A stretch of DNA of 64,000 nt from Mucilaginibacter frigoritolerans (GTDB lineage: Bacteria > Bacteroidota > Bacteroidia > Sphingobacteriales > Sphingobacteriaceae), in the NCBI RefSeq assembly GCF_007830615.1, contig NZ_VLLI01000009.1, positions 186,001 to 250,000 of the forward strand, given 5' to 3'. The translations under genes and the position numbers were made by a program. Shown here one piece after another: positions 18,412 through 27,940 of the stretch. The notes beneath the pieces were generated by a model that saw only the letters and a list, made by a program, of their open reading frames with translations, was not told where the DNA came from and did not search any database. Position 1 is the stretch's first letter, and every line of letters begins with the position of its first letter.

Positions 18412-18501
18412 ATGCAAACCCAGTTAACTTTAGAACAAAAATTACAAGGTGTGATTTTAGTTATTATTTGTTTTGTTGCTATTATAAATTATTTTATATA
18501 G
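18412..18501 (+). CDS. 29-residue putative membrane peptide
   Basis: ATG at 18412 gives MQTQLTLEQKLQGVILVIIC plus nine further residues ending in NYFI. Twelve polar residues precede one hydrophobic segment of about 15-17 residues, so this is a plausible single-pass membrane microprotein. It sits exactly between a consensus promoter (18358-18388) and a perfect terminator hairpin (18521-18558). That spacing argues the transcript of roughly 165 nt is real. Whether the peptide or the RNA itself is the product cannot be decided from sequence alone. I recognise no family. Confidence 0.5.
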   Translation: MQTQLTLEQKLQGVILVIICFVAIINYFI

Positions 18502-18520
18502 TAATTTAACGATTGTTAGG

Positions 18521-18558
18521 AACAAAGGTGTTCATTTTAAAATGAACACCTTTTGTTG
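18521..18558 (+). terminator. Terminator of the short transcript
   Basis: AACAAAGGTGTTCATTTT pairs with the following AAAATGAACACCTTTTGTT with one bulged T and essentially no loop beyond the TTTTAAAA centre. It also lies past the stop of proA (18583, minus), so it may serve both strands. Confidence 0.75.
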
Positions 18559-18582
18559 TTTACCGATATATTGTGATGAAGT

Positions 18583-19830
18583 TTAGGTTCTGATTTGTCC
18601 GCTACCTTTTATCAGCCATTTATAACTTGTAAGTTCGTCCAGGCCCATGGGGCCGCGTGCATGCAGCTTTTGAGTACTGATACCAATTTCGGCTCCAAGC
18701 CCAAATTGCGCACCATCAGTAAAAGCTGTAGAAGCATTTACATAAACAGCTGCAGCATCCACCATGTTTAAAAAAGCTTCTATATTGTTGACATCCTCAG
18801 ATATTATGGCTTCGCTGTGTTTTGAGCTATAATTAGCAATGTGACTTAAGGCTTCATCAAAATTTTCTACCACTTTAATAGCCATTTTCATTGATAAAAA
18901 CTCTGTTCCAAAATTTTCAGGCTTTGCCTGGTGAAGTAATTGAGGAGGGTAATGGCTTTTTAATTTTTCAAAAGACCTTTCATCAGCATAAATTTCTGTT
19001 TCTTTATCTGCCAGGAGCCTAACCAGTTCCGGTAAATCTGACAATCTTTTCTGGTTTAAAATTAAACAATCCAATGCATTACACACACTTACCCGACGGG
19101 TTTTGGCATTAAAAATAATATCACGACCTTTTTGCAGATCACCCGATTCATCAAAATAAACATGTACAATTCCGGCACCTGTTTCAATTACCGGTACTTT
19201 GCTATTTAAACGTACATGATCAATTAAACCCTGACTACCCCGCGGAATAAGCACATCTACATAACCAGTTGCCCCTAACAAAGCATCAGTAGCTTCACGT
19301 TCAACAGGTAAAAGCGTAGCGTAATTAACGTCTATTCTATATTTTGTCAGCGTTTTATGGATAATGGAAATAATAGCCTTATTTGAAAACGCTGCATCGC
19401 TACCACCTTTTAAGATACAAACGTTACCCGTTTTAAAACAAAGGGAAAACACATCAAAGGTTACATTGGGCCGGGCCTCGTAAATAACACCAACAACACC
19501 AAGCGGAACCCTGATTTTTGAAATATGCAGCCCATTGGGCATCGTCTTTTCTGATAATATTTGCCCCAGTGGACTATCCAGTTTTGCTACGTTATTGATG
19601 TCCTTTGCTATATCTGCTATACGGGCCGCTGTAAGTTTAAGTCTATCGTATTTGGGGTCGTCAGGATCCATTCGGTCCAAATCTTTTTTATTTTCTACTA
19701 ATAAATTATCAGTATTAACAATGACAGAAGAAGCCAGATCATGTAATACCTGGTTGATAACAGCAGGAGAAAGGCTTTTCCTTCCCGCTATGATAGCATC
19801 TTCAAAATATTTATTGTAATTACTTAACAT
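18583..19830 (-). CDS. proA: Gamma-glutamyl phosphate reductase
   Basis: 415 residues. The second step of proline synthesis, reducing gamma-glutamyl phosphate with NADPH to glutamate semialdehyde. It has an aldehyde-dehydrogenase fold with the catalytic Cys in [14 protein letters not shown], and typical landmarks [30 protein letters not shown] and the closing [23 protein letters not shown]. Its start overlaps the end of proB by 7 bases, so the two are coupled. Confidence 0.97.
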   Translation of the reverse strand: MLSNYNKYFEDAIIAGRKSLSPAVINQVLHDLASSVIVNTDNLLVENKKDLDRMDPDDPKYDRLKLTAARIADIAKDINNVAKLDSPLGQILSEKTMPNGLHISKIRVPLGVVGVIYEARPNVTFDVFSLCFKTGNVCILKGGSDAAFSNKAIISIIHKTLTKYRIDVNYATLLPVEREATDALLGATGYVDVLIPRGSQGLIDHVRLNSKVPVIETGAGIVHVYFDESGDLQKGRDIIFNAKTRRVSVCNALDCLILNQKRLSDLPELVRLLADKETEIYADERSFEKLKSHYPPQLLHQAKPENFGTEFLSMKMAIKVVENFDEALSHIANYSSKHSEAIISEDVNNIEAFLNMVDAAAVYVNASTAFTDGAQFGLGAEIGISTQKLHARGPMGLDELTSYKWLIKGSGQIRT

Positions 19831-20903
19831 TCCAAATAAAGATAATCATAATGTACCAATGGCTTTTGATTTTTATGGCCAATCATATCGTTTGCTTTAT
19901 CAGAGCCATATTCGGCAATGCCTAAACCAATATGCTTGTCATTTTCATCTATTATTTTGATGATATCGCCTTTTTTAAATTCTGACAGTATGTTTATAAC
20001 TCCGATAGGTAACAAACTGGAGGCATTAGCAGAAGTAAGCGCTGTTTTAGCACCATCATTGACCCTTACAATACCTGTCGCAAAATTTCCGGAGTGTGCT
20101 ATCCACTTCTTTTTTCCTGATGCTGTTTTATTAGGGCTAAAATGGGTATGGGCTACTGTATTTTCTAATACATCAATAAGAATATTGTCTTTGGTTCCAT
20201 TAGCAATATGTACCGCAATACCTAGTTGCGCTGTTTTTTGCGCCATGGTTGATTTAGTGATCATACCCCCACGGCCAAATTGTGATTTACCCGAACTTAC
20301 AAAAGATGAAAAATCAATAGTTGAACCGGAAACTTCCTCAATAATGGTTGCATCTGCTGAATTTGGATTACCATTATAAATGCCATCAACGTTTGTGAGC
20401 ACAACCAAAGCCTGCGCATTAAGCATAGATGCTATAAGACCGGCCAATTCATCATTATCGGTAAACATTAGCTCTGTCACCGATACTACATCATTTTCAT
20501 TTACGACCGGGATAACCTGGTGCTGTAACAGTATTTCCAGGCAATTTTTCATATTAAGATAATGGAGCCTGTCTCTGAAGTCCTCTTTGGTTACCAACAC
20601 CTGTGAACAAAGAATATTAAATTGTTCAAACAAATTGGAATAAGTATTAATGAGTTTGACCTGCCCGATGGAAGCCAATAGTTGCCTCGCAGCAATAGGA
20701 TCAAATTTTTCTGAAACGCTTATTAAACTACGACCTGAAGCCACAGCGCCTGATGATACCAGGATAACTTCAATACCTCGTTTTTTAATTTCGGCAATCT
20801 GTTGAACCAAACTACCAATGCGTTTCAAATCAGGCAAACCGTCTTTTTGAGTAAAAACGTTCGACCCTATTTTAATAATGATCCGGTGATAATTATATGC
20901 CAT
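19824..20903 (-). CDS. proB: Glutamate 5-kinase with PUA domain
   Basis: 359 residues. It phosphorylates glutamate for proline synthesis and is the usual site of proline feedback. The amino-acid-kinase domain shows [45 protein letters not shown] and [21 protein letters not shown]-terminal PUA domain of about 85 residues follows ([26 protein letters not shown] onward). It is first in the proBA unit, with about 190 AT-rich bases between it and pstB. Confidence 0.96.
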   Translation of the reverse strand: MAYNYHRIIIKIGSNVFTQKDGLPDLKRIGSLVQQIAEIKKRGIEVILVSSGAVASGRSLISVSEKFDPIAARQLLASIGQVKLINTYSNLFEQFNILCSQVLVTKEDFRDRLHYLNMKNCLEILLQHQVIPVVNENDVVSVTELMFTDNDELAGLIASMLNAQALVVLTNVDGIYNGNPNSADATIIEEVSGSTIDFSSFVSSGKSQFGRGGMITKSTMAQKTAQLGIAVHIANGTKDNILIDVLENTVAHTHFSPNKTASGKKKWIAHSGNFATGIVRVNDGAKTALTSANASSLLPIGVINILSEFKKGDIIKIIDENDKHIGLGIAEYGSDKANDMIGHKNQKPLVHYDYLYLEC

Positions 20904-21090
20904 TTATATCAATAAATGGTGCAATATACAGCATATTAATATAACTTACGACCTATTCTAGTACACAATTGAATATTTATCATTAAAAAACCAACCAAAA
21001 ACTTAAATACAATCATTTATACTGAAAAATTGCACTAAAACCATAAATTATCTATATTTTTAAACCAAAATCATATTAAATAAGAAATTA

Positions 21091-21852
21091 TTAACTAATA
21101 TATCCCTTTACATACTCCCTGGTCAACTCTTCTTTTGGATTTAGTAAAACATCTTCTGTAGGGCCAAATTCAATAATTTTACCACCGTAAACGAAAACAA
21201 TATAATCCGAAACCCGTCGTGCCTGCCTTAAGATATGGGTAACCAATACTATAGAATATTTTTCCTTCAGGCTGATAAAAAGGTCTTCAATAATTGAAGT
21301 TGAAACAGGATCAAGCGCCGATGTAGATTCATCTCCTAAAATAATCTCAGGGCTTACAGCCAATCCTCTCGCGAGACATAAACGTTGCTGCTGACCAATT
21401 GATAAACGTGTTGCAGAGGCATTTAAACGATCTTTAACCTCGTTCCATAAACCTGTTGCTTTAAGCTGTTCTTCCACTAATTGATCAAGTTCCTGCTTTT
21501 TCCGGATACCATGAATTCTTGGGCCATAGGCTACATTGTCATAAATAGACATGGGCAGAGGATAGGGCCGCTGGGAAAGCAATCCCATTTTTTTGCGGAT
21601 ATGAGTCACTTCGGCTTTCGGATCGTAAATATCCTCTCCATCTACCAATACTTTACCCGTGATACTTACACCGGGTGTATTATCCAACAGCCGGTTAAAT
21701 GATCTAAGCAGCGTGGTTTTTCCGCAACCGGAAGGACCTATTATGGAGGTTACCTTCTTATCGGGGATGTTAATATTAATATCGTTTAAAATATGCTGGT
21801 TACCAATGTGCACATTTAAATGCTGAACACTGATATGTGGTGTTTTGGTCAT
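21091..21852 (-). CDS. pstB: Phosphate ABC transporter ATP-binding protein
   Basis: 253 residues. It energises phosphate import. Walker A is [13 protein letters not shown], the signature LSIGQQQRLCLARGLA, and the switch His is in VLVTHILRQARRVSDYIVF. The Walker B region reads IILGDESTSALDP, with Ser where most PstB proteins have Pro after the catalytic Glu, and Gly where Met is usual. The Glu itself is intact, so activity is expected. It is last in the porin-pstSCAB run, sharing one base with pstA. Confidence 0.93.
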   Translation of the reverse strand: MTKTPHISVQHLNVHIGNQHILNDININIPDKKVTSIIGPSGCGKTTLLRSFNRLLDNTPGVSITGKVLVDGEDIYDPKAEVTHIRKKMGLLSQRPYPLPMSIYDNVAYGPRIHGIRKKQELDQLVEEQLKATGLWNEVKDRLNASATRLSIGQQQRLCLARGLAVSPEIILGDESTSALDPVSTSIIEDLFISLKEKYSIVLVTHILRQARRVSDYIVFVYGGKIIEFGPTEDVLLNPKEELTREYVKGYIS

Positions 21853-22697
21853 TAACTTTTGTGTTTTGAAAATTTCTTTATCAGTATTTCAGATAATACA
21901 GTGATAACTAATACAATAATGGTAAGGATAAGCGCCGAAGCATAGCCACGTCCCTGTACTTCTTCAACTGGGCTGCTTAACTGAAAAAAGATGGCCAATG
22001 GGAGCGTAGCTGCAGGCTCATGCAATGAAGTGGGGATATTATCACTAAACCCAGCAGTAAACAATACGGATGCAACATCGCCAATGGCCCTGCCAAATGA
22101 TAACAGGATGGCCGTAAAAATACCCGGCCTTATTTGCCGGAGAACAACCTTTGCCATTTCCCAACGGGTTGCGCCCAGGGATAAGGCAGCATCACGAAGC
22201 TCTAATGGCACTGTACCAATTACCTCATCCAATGTGCGTACTAAAATGGGAATAACCAGTAGAGTTACGGCAATAATACCTCCTAATAACGATGCACGGA
22301 AACCGAAATAAACCATTATTAAGAACCCAAATGCACCATAAACGATGGATGGAATACCAAATAACACATCAAATGCAACGCGCAATGAATCTGACAAAAA
22401 CTTTTTGCCATTCATGTACATATTGATAAAAATAGCTACGGGGATACTTATTAAAAGCCCTAAAATTGTTGCACCGCCAGCTACATACAAGGAGCCAATT
22501 ATGGCATTTAATATGCCGCCTTCTTTACCAATGTAAAAACCACCGCCCGGTGTTTTTGTAAGCATATCCAGGTTCATATAAGGTAACCCTTTTGCGAATA
22601 TTGTCCCTACAATCAGGAAAAAACTGCCGCAAACTATTATGGCGGCTATTAGCATCAATATTTTGAAAAATAATTCTTCAGCTTTTCTTCGTCTCAT
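21852..22697 (-). CDS. pstA: Phosphate ABC transporter permease PstA
   Basis: 281 residues with six predicted membrane helices. The EAA loop contacting PstB is visible as VPLELRDAALSLGATRWEMAKVVLRQ. The N-terminal basic stretch MRRRKAEE puts the N-terminus in the cytoplasm. It overlaps pstC by 4 bases and pstB by 1, which implies strict cotranslation. Confidence 0.94.
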   Translation of the reverse strand: MRRRKAEELFFKILMLIAAIIVCGSFFLIVGTIFAKGLPYMNLDMLTKTPGGGFYIGKEGGILNAIIGSLYVAGGATILGLLISIPVAIFINMYMNGKKFLSDSLRVAFDVLFGIPSIVYGAFGFLIMVYFGFRASLLGGIIAVTLLVIPILVRTLDEVIGTVPLELRDAALSLGATRWEMAKVVLRQIRPGIFTAILLSFGRAIGDVASVLFTAGFSDNIPTSLHEPAATLPLAIFFQLSSPVEEVQGRGYASALILTIIVLVITVLSEILIKKFSKHKS

Positions 22698-23587
22698 GAT
22701 GTCAACTTCCTTTCCAGACGGGCTAAAATCAGCCTTGAAATAATGTTAAACAAAAGGATAATAATAAAGAGCAGTAACGCTGCAAACATCAATGCAGAAT
22801 CATATAGCGGTATGGACAACATTTCTCCATAATTATTGGCAATCAGTGCGGGTAGGGGATAACCTGGATCAAAAACAGAATGAGGAACAACCGCATTGTT
22901 TCCACAAACCATCAGCACCGCAATGGTTTCGCCGAAGGCACGTGAAATAGCCAATACAACCGCAGCAATTATACCCGGTAAGGCTTTACGCAACACTATC
23001 TTTTTAATGGTTTCCCATTTGGTTGCACCTAATGATAGGGAAGCGTCTTTTAATTCCTGCGGAATTGTATTTAAAACCTCGCTGATAATACTAACAATCA
23101 GCGGAAAGATCATCACAGCCAAAACAATTCCACCGGCTAATACACTGTAGCCTGTAGAAAACTCAACAAAATGAGGAGCAATATAATTCTGTATTAAGGG
23201 AATGATGAAAAGCACACCCCAAACGCCAAAAATTACCGGAGGTATTCCTGATAAAAGGTTTATAAATGGCACTAACACACGCCTGATACCAGCATGAGCA
23301 TATTCAACAACAAAAAGCGCTGTTAACAAGCAAAGTGGTAAGGCTATAACAATGGCTATGCCTGTAACCCACAGGGTACCCATTATAAACGGATAAAAAC
23401 CAAACAATCCCTTGAGTGGTTTCCAGATACTTGAAGTGACCAGTGTTCCCCAGGATGATTTTTCCAATATCGGGATAGAATGGACATACAATCCTATCCC
23501 AATGATCAGTAATAAAGAAACTGATGCCAGTGTAAACACTAGCATCAGTTTGGATAAGATCTTATCTTTTAATATTCGTATTTGCAT
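22694..23587 (-). CDS. pstC: Phosphate ABC transporter permease PstC
   Basis: 297 residues from the ATG at 23587 (MQIRILKDKILSKLML). A longer open frame reaches back to 23746 but would overlap pstS by about 95 bases and adds a basic non-membrane stretch, so the shorter form is chosen. The EAA loop is IPQELKDASLSLGATKWETIKKIVLRK, and about six membrane helices are predicted. It pairs with PstA to form the channel. Confidence 0.93.
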   Translation of the reverse strand: MQIRILKDKILSKLMLVFTLASVSLLLIIGIGLYVHSIPILEKSSWGTLVTSSIWKPLKGLFGFYPFIMGTLWVTGIAIVIALPLCLLTALFVVEYAHAGIRRVLVPFINLLSGIPPVIFGVWGVLFIIPLIQNYIAPHFVEFSTGYSVLAGGIVLAVMIFPLIVSIISEVLNTIPQELKDASLSLGATKWETIKKIVLRKALPGIIAAVVLAISRAFGETIAVLMVCGNNAVVPHSVFDPGYPLPALIANNYGEMLSIPLYDSALMFAALLLFIIILLFNIISRLILARLERKLTS

Positions 23588-23651
23588 TTTCCTTATAGTT
23601 CGTGGTTGATAGTATGGGAAGCTTATTTTGCCGCTGCCTTGAACTATAAAC

Positions 23652-24629
23652 TTACTGTACCTTCTTAAGCTCTTCCTGAATTTTAGCTTTTGAAAGAGCG
23701 ATATAACCATTCTCTTCAACAAACTTTTGCCCGTCGGATAATACATATTTTACAAACTCAACCAGTTCTTTTTTCTTTGGCTTGCCTTTAAACAGAAAAC
23801 CAAGGTTACGGGCTGGGGGTGAAGGGTATCGACCATCGGCAATGGCTGCTGTTAGGTCGTCAATAGTGCTGTAAAAGTTTTCGTTGGCATCAATTTTACC
23901 ATTGCCATTTACATCAATAGGTAAAGCATGGACTCCTGCTACTTGTTTGCGGGTCTTCAGATCGTACAAATAAGCAAGATTGTTATAGCCTATTCCTGCA
24001 GGGTCTTTTTTTACTGCTTGTGCCAGGCCCGGATCTCCATAAACGCCCACACCCAATAAGTCTTCCTGCTTCTTGCCAAAATACTTAGCCCAGGTTTCAC
24101 CTGCACCGGCCGCGTCAGACCTGGTGTAGATATGTATTGGCGCAGCAACTTTACCGGCCAGTTGGTTCCAGCTTTTAATTGTTCCGTTAACAAAAATGTT
24201 TAAAAACTGATCTCTTTTAACCCCTTTTTCTAATAATTGAGCAGCATCAGGGTTTCCGGTATTAAAAGTTGGCACAACAGCATCTTTTGTCACATAAACT
24301 GTATATGCACCCTTTTTTACTTCGGATGGATCTATATCCCTCGAAGCAAGGCCTATATCAACCAGGCCAGATAGCGCATCGGTAATACCTTTACCTGCAC
24401 CGCCAGCCGATATGTTAAAAACAACTTTGGGGTGAAGCTTTTTAAACTCACTAGCCCACTTTACCGTTATCGGATACAAGGCAAATGCCCCTGATATATT
24501 AATAGTACCTTCAACGTCATCTGCTGGAGCAATAACGGGAGGTCTTTTTACAAAAGACGATGCTATTGTTAAAATACTAACTGCGGCAATAGCCACTGTT
24601 AGTATTTTGTATTTGAGTATTTTTTTCAT
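23652..24629 (-). CDS. pstS: Periplasmic phosphate-binding protein, PstS family
   Basis: 325 residues. The N-terminal hydrophobic segment (residues 8-27, TVAIAAVSILTIASSF) acts as signal peptide or anchor; there is no lipobox Cys. The binding-protein fold begins GTINISGAFALYPITVKWA, followed by ISAGGAGKGITDALSGLVDIGLASR. These are the phosphate-contacting loops of the PstS class, though in a divergent form (SGAFALYP). The context with pstCAB and a phosphate-type porin supports phosphate as ligand. Confidence 0.9.
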   Translation of the reverse strand: MKKILKYKILTVAIAAVSILTIASSFVKRPPVIAPADDVEGTINISGAFALYPITVKWASEFKKLHPKVVFNISAGGAGKGITDALSGLVDIGLASRDIDPSEVKKGAYTVYVTKDAVVPTFNTGNPDAAQLLEKGVKRDQFLNIFVNGTIKSWNQLAGKVAAPIHIYTRSDAAGAGETWAKYFGKKQEDLLGVGVYGDPGLAQAVKKDPAGIGYNNLAYLYDLKTRKQVAGVHALPIDVNGNGKIDANENFYSTIDDLTAAIADGRYPSPPARNLGFLFKGKPKKKELVEFVKYVLSDGQKFVEENGYIALSKAKIQEELKKVQ

Positions 24630-24640
24630 AGGTGGTTATA

Positions 24641-25777
24641 TTAAAAAGTGAGTTGCAATTGTGTCTCAAACAGATTGTTCTTAATCTGTGTGCCTTCTTC
24701 ACGGCGATCAACATAATTTATCGCTAAACGTGCCCAGTTGTTAAAGAAGTAGTTAACTCCGCCTGTATAATAATTAGTAGTAACATTTGTAGATACTTCA
24801 TTAGGATCATAATTATCATATTTTGCAGCTAGTTGCAACCTGCTAGGAATTACAAAATAAGTAGCTTGCCCGTACCAGCCTTTTCTTTTAATGATTCCAT
24901 CAGTACCATAGTCATATTCGGCTTGTAACCCTAATCCACCTATTACATAACGGGCATCAAAACCACCGCGGTCACGCTTTTGGTTTTTTGCAGGAGTTCC
25001 GTAGTTGCCCTGTCCGTTATAAAAATCTGCTGATACCGTCAAATCAGTGATTGGATGTACGCTAAATCTACCTGCAAAATCCTTATGTCCATTGTTATCT
25101 GTGGTGACATCATAACCCGCACCATTAAAAACACCTAAGGTGTAATCAAATAAATAACGACCATCTATTTTTACAAAACTTCCGTTTATTTGAATACCGA
25201 TATCACGGCCATTTTGATTGCCGATTACGTCGGTGGACCTGCCAGCAAGGGCGTTAACAACCTGAGAGCGGTCAATAAAATCAAGCTGACTATCAGCAAT
25301 TAAGCTTTCTAATGAATAAGGTACTTTAAACTGGCCGGCAGTGAACTTTAAAAAGTCTGCTATTTTATAAGTGGTATAAGCATCCAGTAATTTGGTTGTA
25401 CCCGCAAACTCTGTATAAACTTCATAGTTCCAGTTATCGTCAATATCGCCTTTTACGTCCAAACGTGCGCGGTGCAATAAGAAAGTATTATTAACGCCTG
25501 TTTGCTGAAAACCCTCATATTCTGTTTGCACCAACCCGCTTATTTGAAGGGCACGGCTACCAATGGTAATACCATGCTGATTTTGTTTCTCTTTATCCTT
25601 TTTTGCCTGTTCTTTTACAGCCTGATCTGAGCGAATGGAATCTGCTTCCTGCTGGGTTAATACGCCTTTTTTTATCAATACATTTAAAAGGTCATCATTT
25701 TGCTGTGCTTTACTTATTAAAGCGCTAAAAAGTATACTCAATAAGAGTACCGTTCTGATTACGTAAGGTAATTTCAT
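24641..25777 (-). CDS. Phosphate-selective porin (OprO/OprP family)
   Basis: 378 residues. After the signal peptide (ending ALISKAQ) a short coiled-coil stretch rich in Lys, Glu and Gln (about residues 28-66) precedes a beta-barrel whose strands alternate (LQISGLVQTEYEGF, WNYEVYTEFAGTTKLLDAYTTYK, GQFKVPYSLE). The last strand ends in Phe (FETQLQLTF), a typical outer-membrane insertion signal. It lies 11 bases upstream of pstS, so phosphate crosses the outer membrane here and is captured by PstS. The promoter is at 25971-26001. Confidence 0.88.
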   Translation of the reverse strand: MKLPYVIRTVLLLSILFSALISKAQQNDDLLNVLIKKGVLTQQEADSIRSDQAVKEQAKKDKEKQNQHGITIGSRALQISGLVQTEYEGFQQTGVNNTFLLHRARLDVKGDIDDNWNYEVYTEFAGTTKLLDAYTTYKIADFLKFTAGQFKVPYSLESLIADSQLDFIDRSQVVNALAGRSTDVIGNQNGRDIGIQINGSFVKIDGRYLFDYTLGVFNGAGYDVTTDNNGHKDFAGRFSVHPITDLTVSADFYNGQGNYGTPAKNQKRDRGGFDARYVIGGLGLQAEYDYGTDGIIKRKGWYGQATYFVIPSRLQLAAKYDNYDPNEVSTNVTTNYYTGGVNYFFNNWARLAINYVDRREEGTQIKNNLFETQLQLTF

Positions 25778-25970
25778 GTGTTTTTATTAATCGTGAAAAG
25801 TTAAGTTATTATTCCTCTGTTATGTGGCTGACTGCATATAATCAACAACAGCACATACAGCTATTAAGGCTAATTGGGTAGCAGTTTGATGTGTAGTTAA
25901 TGTGCAAATGTTGTCTAGACGTTTTCATTTCTTTTTTCAATCTCCTATTAAATCTATCAATTTAGTAGTG

Positions 25971-26001
25971 TAAAGATATATCGAATATCCTAATTCACAA
26001 A
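25971..26001 (-). promoter_or_regulatory. Promoter of the porin-pstSCAB operon
   Basis: On the minus strand, TTTG (25998-26001), a 19-nt spacer and TATCTTTA (25971-25978). The predicted leader before the porin ATG is about 190 nt, long for this genome and possibly regulatory. No Pho-box consensus can be claimed by eye. Confidence 0.65.
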
Positions 26002-26108
26002 TAAATATTAATAAAATGTTAAAAATTAAACATAATAATAATTAAGTACTTAATAAACAATGACTTAATATTATTAAATTTTTTATAACAAGGAGAGAAA
26101 TTGTAAAG
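26002..26108. other. Intergenic, no gene seen
   Basis: Very AT-rich stretch between the pst promoter and the 19-bp hairpin; many TTAATA/TTAATTA words, no coding signal. It may act as an upstream AT-rich promoter element. Confidence 0.3.
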
Positions 26109-26150
26109 AAACAACACACGCAAGCTATTATTAGCTTGCGTGTGTTGTTT
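26109..26150 (-). terminator. 19-bp perfect hairpin downstream of the Cys-rich lipoprotein gene
   Basis: Left arm at 26109-26127 and right arm at 26132-26150 are perfectly complementary around a TTAT loop; the core is ACACACGCAAGCTA. Three Ts at the outer end fit a terminator. The symmetry means it could also act in the opposite direction. Confidence 0.7.
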
Positions 26151-26235
26151 AGAGGAGTTAAAGTATAGTGAGCTCTAGTATTGTAAAAACACCATTATTA
26201 AGCAGATCAAATACAGTACAAATATTTCATACTTA

Positions 26236-26514
26236 TTAATATTTTTTTAGCTGAGTATTTGCCACATGCGTTAGCGTAGTATCATTCATATCTACGATAT
26301 CATAATACCAATACATGCTATTAGTTTCCGTGTATTCGGACGTTATTTTACAAGGACACGTGCAGCAATTGTAGGGTACGTATGAACTTTTTGGGTTAAC
26401 ACCATCTAACCTTGTCATTTCTCCTACATAAAAGGGTGAGGGTTTTGTAGAATAATCTTTTTTGCAGCTTGCAAACGAAACTACAATCAGGGCGGCGATT
26501 AATTTTGCTTTCAT
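26236..26514 (-). CDS. Small Cys-rich lipoprotein, unknown function
   Basis: 92 residues. The signal peptide ends in the lipobox VVSFASC followed by KKD, the usual Bacteroidota lipoprotein pattern. The mature part has a tight cysteine cluster, NCCTCPCK near residue 50, and a Tyr/Trp-rich stretch (MYWYYDIVDMND). Four Cys within six residues could bind a metal or form disulphides in the periplasm. It is flanked by intergenic DNA on both sides and followed by a perfect terminator, so it is a single-gene unit. Family not recognised. Confidence 0.65.
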   Translation of the reverse strand: MKAKLIAALIVVSFASCKKDYSTKPSPFYVGEMTRLDGVNPKSSYVPYNCCTCPCKITSEYTETNSMYWYYDIVDMNDTTLTHVANTQLKKY

Positions 26515-26803
26515 TAATTGATAATTTTTAGGATGAATAATTATGATTAACTATAAAGCATAATAAATCAAAATTGTTTTCATATTTCTCATTATTTGAT
26601 ATAATAATTAAATTATTAACAATAAAGCATATTTTAATATTTATTTAACTATAAATCATATCTATATATTTCTCAATAGATAAATTCAACCATTAGGAAA
26701 CAAATATTCATTACGAGTAAACTGCCTGTTTGCATTTAATTTATTACATTAAAATTAACTCAATATAATTATAAGAATATATACAATTAATTAGTACTAT
26801 AAA
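26515..26803. other. Intergenic stretch upstream of the Cys-rich lipoprotein gene
   Basis: About 290 very AT-rich bases containing no ORF I can support. It should hold the promoter of the lipoprotein gene on the minus strand, but no good TTTG/TAnnTTTG pair was found. Confidence 0.3.
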
Positions 26804-26834
26804 ATAACCGGCAGCTTTTAAGGCTGCCGGTTAT
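26804..26834 (-). terminator. Terminator of the RND efflux operon
   Basis: ATAACCGGCAGC pairs with GCTGCCGGTTAT around a short AT-rich loop, just past the stop of the adaptor gene (26861). Confidence 0.8.
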
Positions 26835-26860
26835 AGAGTATGGAACAAAAAAATCAGAAG

Positions 26861-27940
26861 TTATTTAATGTTATCCCCCTGTTTAATTTCGTCGGAAGCA
26901 TGGATCAGCAATTTGTCATTGGGCTTAAGATCACCAAAAACTTCTGTCGAATCATCATTTATCAACCCTTCCTTAATCATTATCAGGTTGGCCTTGCCAT
27001 TTCGCACGGCAATAACATATTCTTTTTCGGTTGAGCGGATGATAGCGCTATTAGGTACCAGTAATGATTTGGCCCCCGATAGCATAGGGATATTTACTTC
27101 GGCATACATACCGGGCTTTAATTTGCCGTTTGGGTTCTGTATATCAATCTCAATGGCTTCCTGCCGCATACTACCCAAGGCGTTGGCTGATCGACTTATT
27201 TTGGCTGCTTGTTGCAGACCAGGCATCGCATTAAAAGTAAATGTTACGGGTTGGTTCAGGTCAACCTTATCTACATAATCTTCCGGAATATAAACGGTAA
27301 GACGCATTTTGTTGATATCCTGTATAATCAGCATAGGCTGATCTGTTTCTTTACCCGGCGCTACCAATGCCCCCGGCGAAACATTTCGTTGAACAATCAT
27401 TCCATCAAATGGCGCATAAATACGCAGATAGCCCAACATAGTTTTAACAGAACCCACATTGGATAATTCTGATTGTGCCAATGCATTATCAGCTTTCGTT
27501 TTAGCGCTTGCATTATCCAGATCTAAAGGCGATACGGAACCAGGTTCTTTGGCTGCTTCTTTAAGGCGTTCATATTTTTCCTTGCTGGCTATGGCATTTT
27601 CCTGTGCCTGAAGGTATTTTGAATTAGCAGCCTGCAGCTCAGATTCCATTTCGGGTGCCTCAAGAATCATTAATAACTGTCCCTTTTTTACAATGGAACC
27701 ACGATCAACAAAAAGCTGTTTAACAAAACCGTTAACTTTGGGAAATAAATTGACCTCATTAAAAGGGACTAATAGCCCCGGTAGCCGCGCAGAACTTGAT
27801 AATGCTTTTTCTGATACATTACCAAACTGATATTTGCTGATCTGAGTTGTTTGGGCTGTTAAGTCTACCGGTTTATTATTTCCGGAACAGGCTGCAAAAA
27901 AAACGATTACAGCCAATAACAAATACGATTTATATTTCAT
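26861..27940 (-). CDS. RND efflux periplasmic adaptor (membrane fusion) lipoprotein
   Basis: 359 residues. A lipobox (VIVFFAACSGNNK) anchors it. The lipoyl half-motif GFVKQLFVDRGSIVKKGQLLMIL, a helical hairpin (about residues 105-160) and the second half IYAPFDGMIVQRNVSPGALV are in family order, followed by the beta-barrel domain (MRLTVYIPEDYVDKVDLNQPV). It links the inner-membrane pump to the outer-membrane channel. It overlaps the pump gene by 11 bases and is last in the operon order TolC-pump-adaptor. Confidence 0.93.
   Translation of the reverse strand: MKYKSYLLLAVIVFFAACSGNNKPVDLTAQTTQISKYQFGNVSEKALSSSARLPGLLVPFNEVNLFPKVNGFVKQLFVDRGSIVKKGQLLMILEAPEMESELQAANSKYLQAQENAIASKEKYERLKEAAKEPGSVSPLDLDNASAKTKADNALAQSELSNVGSVKTMLGYLRIYAPFDGMIVQRNVSPGALVAPGKETDQPMLIIQDINKMRLTVYIPEDYVDKVDLNQPVTFTFNAMPGLQQAAKISRSANALGSMRQEAIEIDIQNPNGKLKPGMYAEVNIPMLSGAKSLLVPNSAIIRSTEKEYVIAVRNGKANLIMIKEGLINDDSTEVFGDLKPNDKLLIHASDEIKQGDNIK

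Noticed and set aside
22694..23746. Longer pstC start at 23746
   Set aside because: It overlaps pstS by about 95 bases and adds a basic stretch unlike PstC; the ATG at 23587 fits better.
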